Source of the DNA: JAKAXG01 sp035702985
GTDB taxonomy: Bacteria > Actinomycetota > Acidimicrobiia > Acidimicrobiales > Palsa-688
Length of the DNA: 52,972 bases
Direction of reading: 5' to 3'
Assembly (NCBI GenBank): GCA_035702985.1
Contig: DASSZD010000036.1
Span: 1 to 52,972, forward strand
How positions within the stretch are numbered: position 1 is the first letter of the stretch; every line of letters starts with the position of its first letter. Of the stretch, positions 39,895 to 48,990 are shown in pieces. The position numbers were made by a program, and so were the translations under genes. Below the pieces are notes generated by a model. The model worked only from the letters and a program-made list of their open reading frames with translations. It searched no databases and had not been told where the DNA came from.

Positions 39895-42072
39895 TTACGG
39901 GTGCGCTCGGCGCGAGCGTGATGACGGCTCCTGGGGTAGGGAGTGTACGGCCTTCAGGACCAGCAGGCGGCGGCCCCCGACCGGGAGCACGGCGCCGGCG
40001 GGGCGGGCCCGGCCCCCGGGTGCGGCCCGGTCGGAGCCGGTGTCCAGGACCACCTCCCATTTGGGCGCCCACCTCTTCGGGGGCAGGGTGAAGTCCAGGT
40101 CCTGCTCCCAGGCGTTGAGGATGACGAAGAAGGTGTCGTCGACCACGGGGCGGCCGTGCTCGTCGGGGTCGGGGAGCCCCTGGCCGTTGAGGAACACCCC
40201 CAACGACTTGGCGTAGCCGACGTTCCAGTCGGCGTCGGTCATCTCGTCCCCGTCGGGCCGGAACCAGGCGATGTCGGGCAGCCGGTCGGCGGCCGGTCCC
40301 CGGCGCAGGGGATGGCCCTGGAAGAACCGCCGCCGGCGGAACACCGGGTGGTCCCGGCGCAGGGCGATGAGGGCCCGGGTCCAGTCGAGCAGCTCGAGGT
40401 CCTGGTTCTCCCAGTCGTACCAGGACAGCTCGCTGTCCTGGCAGTAGGCGTTGTTGTTGCCGTGCTGGGTCCGGCCGAACTCGTCACCGCCGAGCAGCAT
40501 GGGCACGCCCTGGCTGAGCAGCAGGGTGGCCAGCAGGTTGCGGACCTGCCGGCGGCGCAGGACGTTCACCTGCGGGTCGTCGGTCGGTCCCTCGGCCCCG
40601 CAGTTCCACGACCGGTTGTCGTCGGTGCCGTCCCGGTTCTCCTCGCCGTTGGCCTCGTTGTGCTTCTCGTTGAAGGACACCAGGTCGGCCAGGGTGAACC
40701 CGTCGTGGGCGGTGACGAAGTTGATGGACGCGAACGGGCTGCGGCCGTTCGCCTGGTACAGGTCCGAGCTGCCGGTCAGCCGCTCGGCCAGCTCCCCGAT
40801 GGAGGTACCGCCCTCCCGCCAGTAGTCGCGGACGGCGTCGCGGTACTTGCCGTTCCACTCCGACCACAGCGGGGGGAAGTTACCGACCTGGTAGCCGCCG
40901 GCACCGAGGTCCCACGGCTCGGCGATGAGCTTGACCTGGCTGATGACCGGGTCCTGCTGGATGATGTCGAAGAAGGCCGACAGGCGGTCCACCTCGTGGA
41001 ACTGCCGGGCCAGGGTGGCGGCCAGGTCGAACCGGAAGCCGTCGACGTGCATCTCGAGAACCCAGTAGCGCAGCGAGTCCATCATCAGCTGCAGCACGTG
41101 GGGGCTGCGCACGTTGAGGGTGTTGCCGGTGCCGGTGGAGTCGCTGTAGAGGCGGGGATCGCCCTCCACCAGCCGGTAGTAGGACGGGTTGTCGATCCCC
41201 CGGAACGACAATGTGGGGCCCAGATGGTTGCCCTCCGCCGTGTGGTTGTAGACCACGTCGAGGATGACCTCGATACCGGCCCGGTGCAGGGCCCGGACCA
41301 TGGCCTTGAACTCGTTGACCACCCGGTGCCCGGGGCGCGACGCGTACCCGTTGTGCGGGGCCAGGTAGGCGATGGAGTTGTATCCCCAGTAGTTGCGCAG
41401 GCCCAGGTCGTCCAGCCTGTGGTCGTGGACGAAATGGTGCACCGGCATCAGCTCCACGGCCGTGACCCCGAGCCGGCTGAAATGCTCCAGCAGGGCGGGG
41501 TGGGCCAGCCCGGCGTACGTGCCCCGCTGGTGGGGGGGCACATCCGGGTGCGTCCAGGTGAGCCCCTTGACGTGGGTCTCGTAGATGACCGTGTCGGCCC
41601 AGCGGTGCTTGGGCGCCCGGTCCGAGCCCCAGTCGAAGGCCGGATCGATGACGATGCCCTTGGGCATGGACGACGCCGAGTCGGTGCCGTCGGGGGTGAG
41701 GTCGTCGGCGTCGAGGTCGTACCCGTAGGGAGCCTGGCCCCAGCGGACCTCCCCCTCCACCGCCTTGGCATAGGGGTCCAGCAGCAGCTTCCGCGGGTTG
41801 CAGCGCAGGCCGGCGCCCGGATCGTAGGGGCCGCGCACCCGGTAGCCGTACCGCTGGCCGGGCTCCACGTGTTCGATGTAGCCGTGCCAGCAGTAGCCGT
41901 CGACCTCGGCCAGCTCGAAGCAGGTCTCCTCCCCGTCGAGGTCGAACAGGCACAGCTCCACGGCCTCGGCCGCCTGGGAGAAGACCGAGAAGTTGGTGCC
42001 GAGCCCGTCGAAGGTGGCGCCGAGCGGGTAGGGGTCGCCGGGGGAAAGGGGAGCAGCGGACAAGGCGACCAA
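39895..42072 (-). CDS. glgX: Glycogen debranching enzyme GlgX
   Basis: 725-residue GH13 isoamylase-type enzyme that removes short alpha-1,6 branches from glycogen after phosphorylase action. An N-terminal CBM48-like domain (about 10-110, GATFDGLGTNFSVFSQAAEAV) precedes the catalytic barrel, with Asp349 in DGFRFDLA, Glu385 in LIAEPWD and Asp457 in TAHDGFTL. Start choice is weak: TTG 42072 or TTG 42063, neither with a clear ribosome-binding site. It follows the Ca2+/H+ antiporter gene by 33 bp on the same strand and precedes the BldD-like gene by 71 bp. No other glycogen genes are in the window. Confidence 0.94.
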   Translation of the reverse strand: MVALSAAPLSPGDPYPLGATFDGLGTNFSVFSQAAEAVELCLFDLDGEETCFELAEVDGYCWHGYIEHVEPGQRYGYRVRGPYDPGAGLRCNPRKLLLDPYAKAVEGEVRWGQAPYGYDLDADDLTPDGTDSASSMPKGIVIDPAFDWGSDRAPKHRWADTVIYETHVKGLTWTHPDVPPHQRGTYAGLAHPALLEHFSRLGVTAVELMPVHHFVHDHRLDDLGLRNYWGYNSIAYLAPHNGYASRPGHRVVNEFKAMVRALHRAGIEVILDVVYNHTAEGNHLGPTLSFRGIDNPSYYRLVEGDPRLYSDSTGTGNTLNVRSPHVLQLMMDSLRYWVLEMHVDGFRFDLAATLARQFHEVDRLSAFFDIIQQDPVISQVKLIAEPWDLGAGGYQVGNFPPLWSEWNGKYRDAVRDYWREGGTSIGELAERLTGSSDLYQANGRSPFASINFVTAHDGFTLADLVSFNEKHNEANGEENRDGTDDNRSWNCGAEGPTDDPQVNVLRRRQVRNLLATLLLSQGVPMLLGGDEFGRTQHGNNNAYCQDSELSWYDWENQDLELLDWTRALIALRRDHPVFRRRRFFQGHPLRRGPAADRLPDIAWFRPDGDEMTDADWNVGYAKSLGVFLNGQGLPDPDEHGRPVVDDTFFVILNAWEQDLDFTLPPKRWAPKWEVVLDTGSDRAAPGGRARPAGAVLPVGGRRLLVLKAVHSLPQEPSSRSRRAHP

Positions 42073-42105
42073 CCTACACAGCGCCGCGCCGGCGCCCGCG
42101 GCGTG

Positions 42106-43353
42106 TCATCCCCACCAGAACGACGCGGCCAGGATGATGTAGAGGGCCACCAGGGCGACCCCCTCGATCCAGGTGTACTCGCCGTCGTAGATCACCACGG
42201 TGACCACGATGGCCGAGATGGCCAGGGCGGCCACCAGCAGCGGGGGGAACACCAGGGTCAGCTGGGTGGGGCCCACCACGGTGCTCAGCAGGACCAGCAG
42301 CGGGGTCAGCAGCAGGGCGACCTGCAGCGGGCTGTTGAGGGTGGTGCTTATGGCGAACTCCGGCTTGGCCTTGAGGGCGAAGCCGACGCCCACGGCGTGC
42401 TCGACCGCGTTCGAGGCGATGGCCACCACGACCAGGCCGGTGAAGGTCTGCGACAGGCCCAGGGTTCTGGTCGCCGACTCCAGGGGGGCGACGAACCAGT
42501 CGGCGGCCAGGGCCGCTGCGGCGCTGCCCAGCACCAGGAGCATCACCGACAGGCGCAGCGGCCACGCCGCCCCGTCCGGCCCACCGCCCCCGGCCCGGTG
42601 GGCGCCGTCAGCCTGCCCGGTCCCGCCGTCGGCGTCTACCGGCGCCGGCGCGGCCGAACGGGGATCGCCGTTGGCCAGCTGGTAGGGGATGCTCAGGGCG
42701 TAGACGACGAGCAGCACCACCGCGCAGTCGTCCGACAGGGTGCCGGCGTGGGCGGCGGCCGGCGTGCCCAGGTGGGCGGCCAGGGTCGGCACCAGCAGGG
42801 CGGCGACGACCAGCAGGAGCAGTGACGCCGTCAGCCGGGGGGCTTCGGCACTGAAGCGCTGGGTGCCGTGGCGCAGTCCGCCGGCCAGGAACGCCATCCC
42901 GAGGACCAGCACGGCGTTGCCGAGGACGGAGCCGACCAGCGCCGCCCGCACCACCTGGTTGAGCCCGTCGGCCAGGGCGAAGATGCCGACGAACAGCTCG
43001 GGGAGGTTCCCGAGGGTGGACTGCAGCAGCCCGGTGGGTCCCGGCCCCAGCCGCTCACCCACCTGGTCGATGGCCTGGCCGACCAGGGCCGCCAGGGCGG
43101 CCAGATCCAGGCCCGCCACCACGAACCGGGCCACCGACGGCGCGCCCAGGGCGACCAGCAGCCCGGCCAGGGTGGTCAGGCCCACCGCCAGGGCGATGGT
43201 GACGCGGTGCCCGCGACCCAGCCTCCCCAGGAGGCCGCCGTCCGGGCCGGGCCGCGGCGGGGGCCCTCCCGGCTCCGGGGGTGGAGGGGGCACCCCGGAC
43301 CCGGCCGGCGGGACGGGACCGGGTGGCACCGGCCGGCTGCGCGACGACTCCAT
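42106..43353 (-). CDS. Ca2+/H+ antiporter (CaX family)
   Basis: 415-residue cation/proton exchanger. A Pro/Gly-rich cytoplasmic N-terminus of about 45 residues precedes about eleven hydrophobic segments. The two inverted-repeat signatures are present: STLGNLPELFVGIFALADG in the first half and SNAVEHAVGVGFALKAKPE in the second, with glutamates that bind Ca2+. ATG 43353 is the first Met; the ribosome-binding site is weak. It lies between thiC (71 bp upstream) and glgX (33 bp downstream) on the same strand and may be cotranscribed. Substrate Ca2+ is a family inference. Confidence 0.9.
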   Translation of the reverse strand: MESSRSRPVPPGPVPPAGSGVPPPPPEPGGPPPRPGPDGGLLGRLGRGHRVTIALAVGLTTLAGLLVALGAPSVARFVVAGLDLAALAALVGQAIDQVGERLGPGPTGLLQSTLGNLPELFVGIFALADGLNQVVRAALVGSVLGNAVLVLGMAFLAGGLRHGTQRFSAEAPRLTASLLLLVVAALLVPTLAAHLGTPAAAHAGTLSDDCAVVLLVVYALSIPYQLANGDPRSAAPAPVDADGGTGQADGAHRAGGGGPDGAAWPLRLSVMLLVLGSAAAALAADWFVAPLESATRTLGLSQTFTGLVVVAIASNAVEHAVGVGFALKAKPEFAISTTLNSPLQVALLLTPLLVLLSTVVGPTQLTLVFPPLLVAALAISAIVVTVVIYDGEYTWIEGVALVALYIILAASFWWG

Positions 43354-43424
43354 CGGCCGCCAAGTGTTCCAGATAACGGCCGGTAGGCTTTCCGACCCCT
43401 CCCGGGCCGGGTACCGCGGGGCGA

Positions 43425-45158
<1,734 letters not shown>

Positions 45159-45168
45159 ATCCATCTCC

Positions 45169-45268
45169 TCCCTCCACCGGCATTACCCGGATCAGGTTCG
45201 ACGGTCGGGGTCACCCGGCGCGAAGCCGCAGACCCCCTCTCAGCCCGGTCCTTCCGGGCTCCCGTGTT
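45169..45268 (-). promoter_or_regulatory. TPP riboswitch (THI element) controlling thiC
   Basis: Read on the minus strand, the element starts ACACGGGAGCCCGG, continues with the universal CTGAGAGGGGG, and ends with ACCTGATCCGGGTAATGCCGG, the conserved pyrophosphate-helix part of TPP riboswitches. It ends about 10 nt before the thiC start, so sequestration of the GGAGGAG ribosome-binding site is the likely mechanism; no terminator hairpin with T-tract is seen. Confidence 0.95.
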
Positions 45269-45277
45269 CGACTACCC

Positions 45278-45283
45278 ACCCTA
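45278..45283 (-). promoter_or_regulatory. thiC promoter -10 element
   Basis: TAGGGT (minus strand) fits the TAnnnT actinobacterial -10 pattern and would start transcription at about 45271, a few bases before the first conserved base of the TPP riboswitch. No good -35 box is seen. A 15-bp palindrome (45285-45299) lies just upstream. Confidence 0.5.
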
Positions 45284-45284
45284 G

Positions 45285-45299
45285 CGCCCGAATCGGGCG
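45285..45299. promoter_or_regulatory. 15-bp palindrome between the divergent thiC and tRNA-Cys promoters
   Basis: CGCCCGAATCGGGCG has perfect 7-bp arms around one central A. It sits just upstream of the thiC -10 box (45278-45283) and 16 bp before the TACACT box of tRNA-Cys, so a bound protein could affect both. It may equally be chance in GC-rich DNA. Confidence 0.3.
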
Positions 45300-45338
45300 G
45301 CCCCGGCCGGGCGGCTACACTGCCCCAGATCAACGCCG

Positions 45339-45413
45339 GGCGGCGTGGCCGAGTGGTTTAGGCAAGGGCCTGCAAAGCCCTGTACAGCGGTTCGATTCCG
45401 CTCGCCGCCTCCA
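45339..45413 (+). tRNA. tRNA-Cys (GCA)
   Basis: A 75-nt cloverleaf: acceptor stem GGCGGCG/CGCCGCC, discriminator T and encoded CCA end. The anticodon stem AGGGC/GCCCT holds the loop CTGCAAA, giving anticodon GCA at 45372-45374 (cysteine). The T-loop TTCGATT is intact. U at the discriminator position is the main identity element of tRNA-Cys. A TACACT -10-like box lies at 45316-45321. Confidence 0.96.
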
Positions 45414-45653
45414 GGAGCACGGGCTCACGGTTCGGGGGGACCGGTTGGGGCACGCCGGGGATCGGGAAGCCCGGGAGGTCCCTGACCGCTTCTCGTGATT
45501 TTTGTTGTTCAACTCTTGTTGGGCGTACCCCACCGGGCGACGGGGGGGACTGTTAGCTTCTGCCATCCGGGACTTTAGGGCTTTCTCTATTTTCCGGTTC
45601 GCCCGTTCCACCAGGGTGGCGGCGCGCTGCGCCGGGGGGAATAACTAGTCACG

Positions 45654-45986
45654 ATGGCCGACGATCGACTCGAGATCGCAGAAGCGCTCCTGGCCAAGGC
45701 CCGCTCCACCGCGTTCGCGGCGGAGCGGGAGTCGTTCGTGGCGGGCGCCTACGGCCAGCTGGGAGCGTTCCTGGGCTCGGGCCGCGCACCCCGCCGGCCG
45801 GTCCCTGAGGCTGGACCCGAACGGCCGGTTCCCCAGCCGCCGGCCGGGGCCCTTCCCCCCGGGGCCGACGATGCCGACGCCGAGTGGGAACCCCCCCTGT
45901 ACGTGGATCTGACCGTGGTGGAGAAGGCCTACGCGGCGAGCCGGGACCTGCGCCGGCCCGGGTTGGTCGTCGACCTGACGATCTGA
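45654..45986 (+). CDS. Small DUF2786-like protein
   Basis: 110-residue protein. The N-terminal 40 residues (IAEALLAKARSTAFAAERESF followed by VAGAYGQL) match the DUF2786 pattern, a short helical motif usually written LLAKAESTxxPEEAEAF. A Pro-rich linker follows, then a conserved-looking end (YVDLTVVEKAYAASRDLRRPGLVVDLTI). The function of DUF2786 is not known to me. ATG 45654 has only a distant GGGGGGA upstream. The gene lies alone after tRNA-Cys; the 240 bp before it contain an AT-richer patch but no clear promoter. Confidence 0.7.
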   Translation: MADDRLEIAEALLAKARSTAFAAERESFVAGAYGQLGAFLGSGRAPRRPVPEAGPERPVPQPPAGALPPGADDADAEWEPPLYVDLTVVEKAYAASRDLRRPGLVVDLTI

Positions 45987-46070
45987 CGGTCAGGGCGTCC
46001 AGGCCGGCCCCGGATTCCAAGCTTCACCTCAGGATCCCTTAACCATCGCCGGGCACGATCGCTACACAAA

Positions 46071-46086
46071 GGCCGCGTCAGCGGCC
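46071..46086. promoter_or_regulatory. Inverted repeat in the leader of the secreted-protein gene
   Basis: GGCCGC and GCGGCC flank GTCA, forming a perfect 6-bp-arm repeat 21 bp before the ATG at 46108. A weak promoter-like pair (TTAACC at 46039 and TACACA at 46063) lies just upstream, so the repeat would cover the transcription start or sit in the 5' leader as an operator or hairpin. Confidence 0.35.
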
Positions 46087-46107
46087 ACTCGTGTGGAGGA
46101 CGATCCA

Positions 46108-46764
46108 ATGGACCACGAACCCAACCCGTACCGCGACCCTTCCGACCCGGCTGAGCCCGCCACCACCCCGCCGGGGCGGGGCTGGAAGGTGCCCAAGGTG
46201 GCCGTGTCGGTCGGCCTGGCCGCCTTCCTCGGTATGGCCGGAGCGGGGGCGGCCTTCGCCCTGGGCGGCTCCGGCGGGACGTCCACCTCGTCGGGGTCCT
46301 CCGGCTCGTCGACCACTCCGGGCTCCGGCGGTACCGCCCCGGCGGGCCCCGGCCCGAAGGCCATGTTCCGCCACGGCGGGTTCGGCGGGCCGGGCATGGG
46401 AGGGGTGCTGCACGGCGTGTTCACCACCCGCAACGGCACCGGTTTCAAGACGGTGGAGGTGCAGGTGGGCACGGTCGACACCGTCACCGGTACCTCGTCC
46501 ATCAAGGTGACCAGCGCCGACGGGTACTCGCAGACCTACGCCATCCAGTCCTCGACCGTGGTCAACTCACAGGCGAACGGGATCTCGACGGTCAAGCACG
46601 GTGACAGCGTGCGGGTGGAAGCCGTGGAGCAGGGGAGCGGCTACACCGCCACCGACATCGTCGACAACACCCGCATCGGGGCCAGCCGCCAGGGCTTCGG
46701 GTTCGCTCCTCCGGTCAAGCCCGGCACCACCCCGTCGCAGGCGGCCCCCTCCGCCTCCGCGTAG
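46108..46764 (+). CDS. Membrane-anchored secreted protein with DUF5666-like domain
   Basis: 218-residue protein with a short charged N-terminus, one membrane segment at about 29-52 (VPKVAVSVGLAAFLGMAGAG), a Ser/Gly/Thr-rich low-complexity linker, and an extracellular beta-rich domain from about 105. The stretch VQVGTVDTVTGTSSIKVTSADGYSQTYAI followed by VKHGDSVRVEA resembles the small OB-like DUF5666 repeats found in secreted actinobacterial proteins. The ATG at 46108 has GGAGG 8 nt upstream. Function unknown. It faces lgt tail to tail, with a hairpin in between. Confidence 0.8.
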   Translation: MDHEPNPYRDPSDPAEPATTPPGRGWKVPKVAVSVGLAAFLGMAGAGAAFALGGSGGTSTSSGSSGSSTTPGSGGTAPAGPGPKAMFRHGGFGGPGMGGVLHGVFTTRNGTGFKTVEVQVGTVDTVTGTSSIKVTSADGYSQTYAIQSSTVVNSQANGISTVKHGDSVRVEAVEQGSGYTATDIVDNTRIGASRQGFGFAPPVKPGTTPSQAAPSASA

Positions 46765-46772
46765 ACGGGCTG

Positions 46773-46805
46773 CGGGGGCGGCAACCTAGGAGGGGGCCGC
46801 CCCCG
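46773..46805. terminator. Bidirectional hairpin between the secreted-protein gene and lgt
   Basis: CGGGGGCGGC (46773-46782) and GCCGCCCCCG (46796-46805) form a 10-bp perfect stem with a 13-nt loop. The lgt stop codon lies in the loop. It probably terminates both converging transcripts; no T-tract is present. Confidence 0.5.
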
Positions 46806-47739
46806 ACGTCGGAGCCGACCCCGAGGACATCTCGGGCTCCCGCACCGGGGGCTCGAGCGGGTCACCCGAGCGCTCCTGGCCCGGCTTGGCCCGGCCGAAC
46901 ACCAGCACCACCGCCGTGGAGACGACGAAGACCAGGATGCTGGCCCAGTCGTTGAGCCTCAGCCCGAAGTACCGGTGGGCCTCGTCGACCCGCATGTACT
47001 CGGTGAAGAAGCGGCCGAAGGTGTAGGCCGCGGCGTACACCCAGATGAGGTAGCCCCGCTTGATCCGGAACCGCCGCTCGATCCAGATGACCAGACCGCA
47101 GGCGACCAGGTCCCAGATGCACTCGTAGAGGAACGTGGGCTGGAAGGTGTGCACCCCGGCCGGGTAGGCCACACAGTGGGTCACCGACGAGCAGTGCTGC
47201 GGGTTGTCGATGTACACCGCCCACGGCAGCTTGGTGGGGCCGCCGTACAGCTCCTGGTTGAAGTAGTTGCCCCACCGGCCGATGGCCTGGGCCAGGGCGA
47301 ACGCCGGGGCCACGCAGTCGACCAGCGGCGCCAGGCGCAGACCGGCCCGGCGGGCGCCTATGGCCCCGGTGGCTATCCCTCCGATCACCCCGCCCCAGAT
47401 GCCCAGGCCGCCCTGCCAGATCTCGAACGCCCGGATCCAGTGGCCGCCGGTATCGGCCTGCCAGCTGGTGATGAGGCTGTAGACGCGGGCGCCGATCAGC
47501 CCGCCGGGCACGCCCCACACGGCCAGCATGGCCATGGTGCCGGGCCGGCCGCCGATGGCCTCCCACCGCCGCTGGGAGAGCCACACCGCGGCGGCGATAC
47601 CCAGGGCGATCATGAAGCCGTAGATATGCAGCCGGAGGGGCCCGACGCTGATGCCGTTGGTCGGCGGGCTGGGGATGTAGGCGAGCAGGGCCGCGGTCAC
47701 TGCCGGCAAGAGTAGAAGACCGGCCCGCACCGGTGGCAT
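46786..47739 (-). CDS. lgt: Prolipoprotein diacylglyceryl transferase
   Basis: 317-residue inner-membrane enzyme that attaches diacylglycerol to the lipobox cysteine of prolipoproteins. It has about seven membrane segments and the signature GRWGNYFNQELYGGPT, plus the HIYGFMIALG motif near the N-terminus and RVDEAHRYFGL near the C-terminus. A hydrophilic tail of about 30 residues ends the protein. ATG 47739 is followed by a hydrophobic segment. The window encodes a clear substrate, the sugar-binding lipoprotein at 12624. It is divergent from tRNA-Val. Confidence 0.95.
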   Translation of the reverse strand: MPPVRAGLLLLPAVTAALLAYIPSPPTNGISVGPLRLHIYGFMIALGIAAAVWLSQRRWEAIGGRPGTMAMLAVWGVPGGLIGARVYSLITSWQADTGGHWIRAFEIWQGGLGIWGGVIGGIATGAIGARRAGLRLAPLVDCVAPAFALAQAIGRWGNYFNQELYGGPTKLPWAVYIDNPQHCSSVTHCVAYPAGVHTFQPTFLYECIWDLVACGLVIWIERRFRIKRGYLIWVYAAAYTFGRFFTEYMRVDEAHRYFGLRLNDWASILVFVVSTAVVLVFGRAKPGQERSGDPLEPPVREPEMSSGSAPTSGAAPS

Positions 47740-47754
47740 CCGCCCGGCCCGTGC

Positions 47755-47760
47755 TAGGGT
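47755..47760 (+). promoter_or_regulatory. tRNA-Val promoter -10 element
   Basis: TAGGGT fits the TAnnnT pattern and lies 17 bp before the first base of tRNA-Val, implying a short 5' leader removed by RNase P. No good -35 box is visible. Confidence 0.4.
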
Positions 47761-47777
47761 CTGGGGCCTTCGGGCAC

Positions 47778-47851
47778 GGGCGCATAGCTCAGTTGGTTAG
47801 AGCGCATGCATGACGCGCATGAGGTCGGGGGTTCGATTCCCTCTGCGCCCA
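47778..47851 (+). tRNA. tRNA-Val (GAC)
   Basis: A 74-nt cloverleaf with acceptor stem GGGCGCA/TGCGCCC, D-arm GCTC...GAGC, anticodon stem CATGC/GCATG and loop ATGACGC, giving anticodon GAC (valine). The T-arm GGGGG TTCGATT CCCTC has one wobble pair. The discriminator is A and CCA is not encoded, unlike the tRNA-Cys in this window. The anticodon arm is unusually palindromic (GCATGC). Confidence 0.95.
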
Positions 47852-47902
47852 CTCGGATCGAGCGGGGCGGGCGGCCCAGCCGGGACGACACATTCTTCGG
47901 CG

Positions 47903-47995
47903 CCGTTAAGAAACGGACGCTATGACTGTTCGGCAGGCGGCCCCCTGGGCTCGCAGGGGCAGGGCGAAGGTCCCGGGGGCCGCCATGGGCCGAAC
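47903..47995. other. Structured intergenic element downstream of tRNA-Val
   Basis: Two nested structures lie in the 216-bp gap. A small hairpin CCGTT-AAGA-AACGG occupies 47903-47916. A long one follows: GTTCGGC (47928-47934) pairs with GCCGAAC (47989-47995), and inside it GGCGGCCCCC (47936-47945) pairs with GGGGGCCGCC (47975-47984), 17 perfect pairs in all. An alternative pairing CCCCTG/CAGGGG within the loop competes with the inner stem. It may be a terminator, a 3' element of the convergent gene, or a small RNA; strand is undetermined. Confidence 0.45.
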
Positions 47996-48067
47996 CGTGC
48001 ACGGGTATCCCCCCGACACTGGTCAGCGGCGAAACTTAGCCCCGCTCATCGGATTGTGAAAGACGTA

Positions 48068-48907
48068 TCAAAGGGTTTTTTCGCCGGCGGCATGGATCAG
48101 GTGGGCCAGTCGGCGAGCGGCCGCCGGGCGCAGGCGGCCCCGGGCCTGGCCCAGCAGGTCCTCCGGGTCCCGGATGCCGTCCAGCACCCAGCGGGCGAAC
48201 ATGCCGGCGTCCATCCAGGCCGCCAGGGCCGGCTCGGGCAGGCCACAGGCGCTGAAGCCGCCGGCCACGGCCACCCGCAGGTCCTCCCAGGTCCAGCGGC
48301 CCTCGAGCATCCCGATGGCCTCCTCCTTGGCGGCCGGGTCCGGGCCGCCGGGCCGGTCCCACAGGACCGGATGGAGGTCCAGGGCGGCCGACCACGACAA
48401 CAGCCGGCCGCCCGGCGGCTGGTCGAGGATGGCCGCCAGCCAGGCGGCGTGGTACAGGCGGCGGATGGTCGGCGCCGCCGGCGCTGGGGTGGGCAGCCCC
48501 AGACAACGCTTGAGCACGTCCAGGGCCCGGCCCTCCTCCGGCACCTGGTCGAAGGTGGATCCGTCGGGCAGCACCATGTGCCAGCCGACCCGACCGCTCC
48601 GGCTGACCACGCAGGCCAGGCGCACCCCGCCGGACCGGCCCCCGGCCAGGTTGGCGGCCAGCTCCACCCCATCGTCGAGGGGACGGACCCGGCCGGTGCC
48701 CACCATCCCGAAGATCCGGCAGTCGGGGGGTGCCCGCCATCCGAGCGGGTCGAACCCGTCGCCGTGCAGGGCCAGGCCGGTGGGATCGGCGGGGTCTCCC
48801 ATCACCATCACCCAGACCGGCCGTCCCTGCCGGCCGGCCGTGTCGCCGGCGACGTCCAGCAGCAGGCGGGCCACGGCGCTCTCGTCGCCGGTCAGGGTCG
48901 AGCTCAT
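48068..48907 (-). CDS. Hypothetical protein, 279 aa
   Basis: I do not recognise this protein. It has no signal peptide or clear membrane segment. The N-terminal half contains beta-rich sequence (RPVWVMVMGDPADPTGLALHG, then CRIFGMVGTGRVRPL and GVRLACVVSRSGRVGWHMVLP), suggesting an alpha/beta sensor-like fold. The C-terminal half is helical, with many Trp and Leu (WAALDL-like SWSAALDLHPVLW, GRWTWEDLRVAVAGG, AAWMDAGMFARWVLDGI). ATG 48907 is preceded by GGAGGAG at good distance, and third-position GC is high, so it is a real gene. It is a single gene lying 83 bp upstream of the aspS stop-side end on the same strand. Confidence 0.75.
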   Translation of the reverse strand: MSSTLTGDESAVARLLLDVAGDTAGRQGRPVWVMVMGDPADPTGLALHGDGFDPLGWRAPPDCRIFGMVGTGRVRPLDDGVELAANLAGGRSGGVRLACVVSRSGRVGWHMVLPDGSTFDQVPEEGRALDVLKRCLGLPTPAPAAPTIRRLYHAAWLAAILDQPPGGRLLSWSAALDLHPVLWDRPGGPDPAAKEEAIGMLEGRWTWEDLRVAVAGGFSACGLPEPALAAWMDAGMFARWVLDGIRDPEDLLGQARGRLRPAAARRLAHLIHAAGEKTL

Positions 48908-48990
48908 TGACGGCTCCTCCTCGCACGGGCGGCCCCGAAGCCCGGCTCGCGAAGAGGACCTGTCTCAGACTACACGAAAAGCAGTGACGG

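Noticed and set aside
39943..42825. 960-codon plus-strand open frame opposite glgX and the antiporter gene
   Set aside because: Antisense of two recognised genes with a repetitive, domain-free translation; a GC-bias artefact.
45330..45611. Minus-strand reading frame across tRNA-Cys
   Set aside because: It translates the antisense of the tRNA (AESNRCTGLCRP-type text), a well-known false gene pattern, and has no ribosome-binding site or domain.
47754..48002. Minus-strand reading frame across tRNA-Val (GAEGIEPPTSC-type text)
   Set aside because: Classic spurious antisense-tRNA translation; no domain and it overlaps a clear tRNA.
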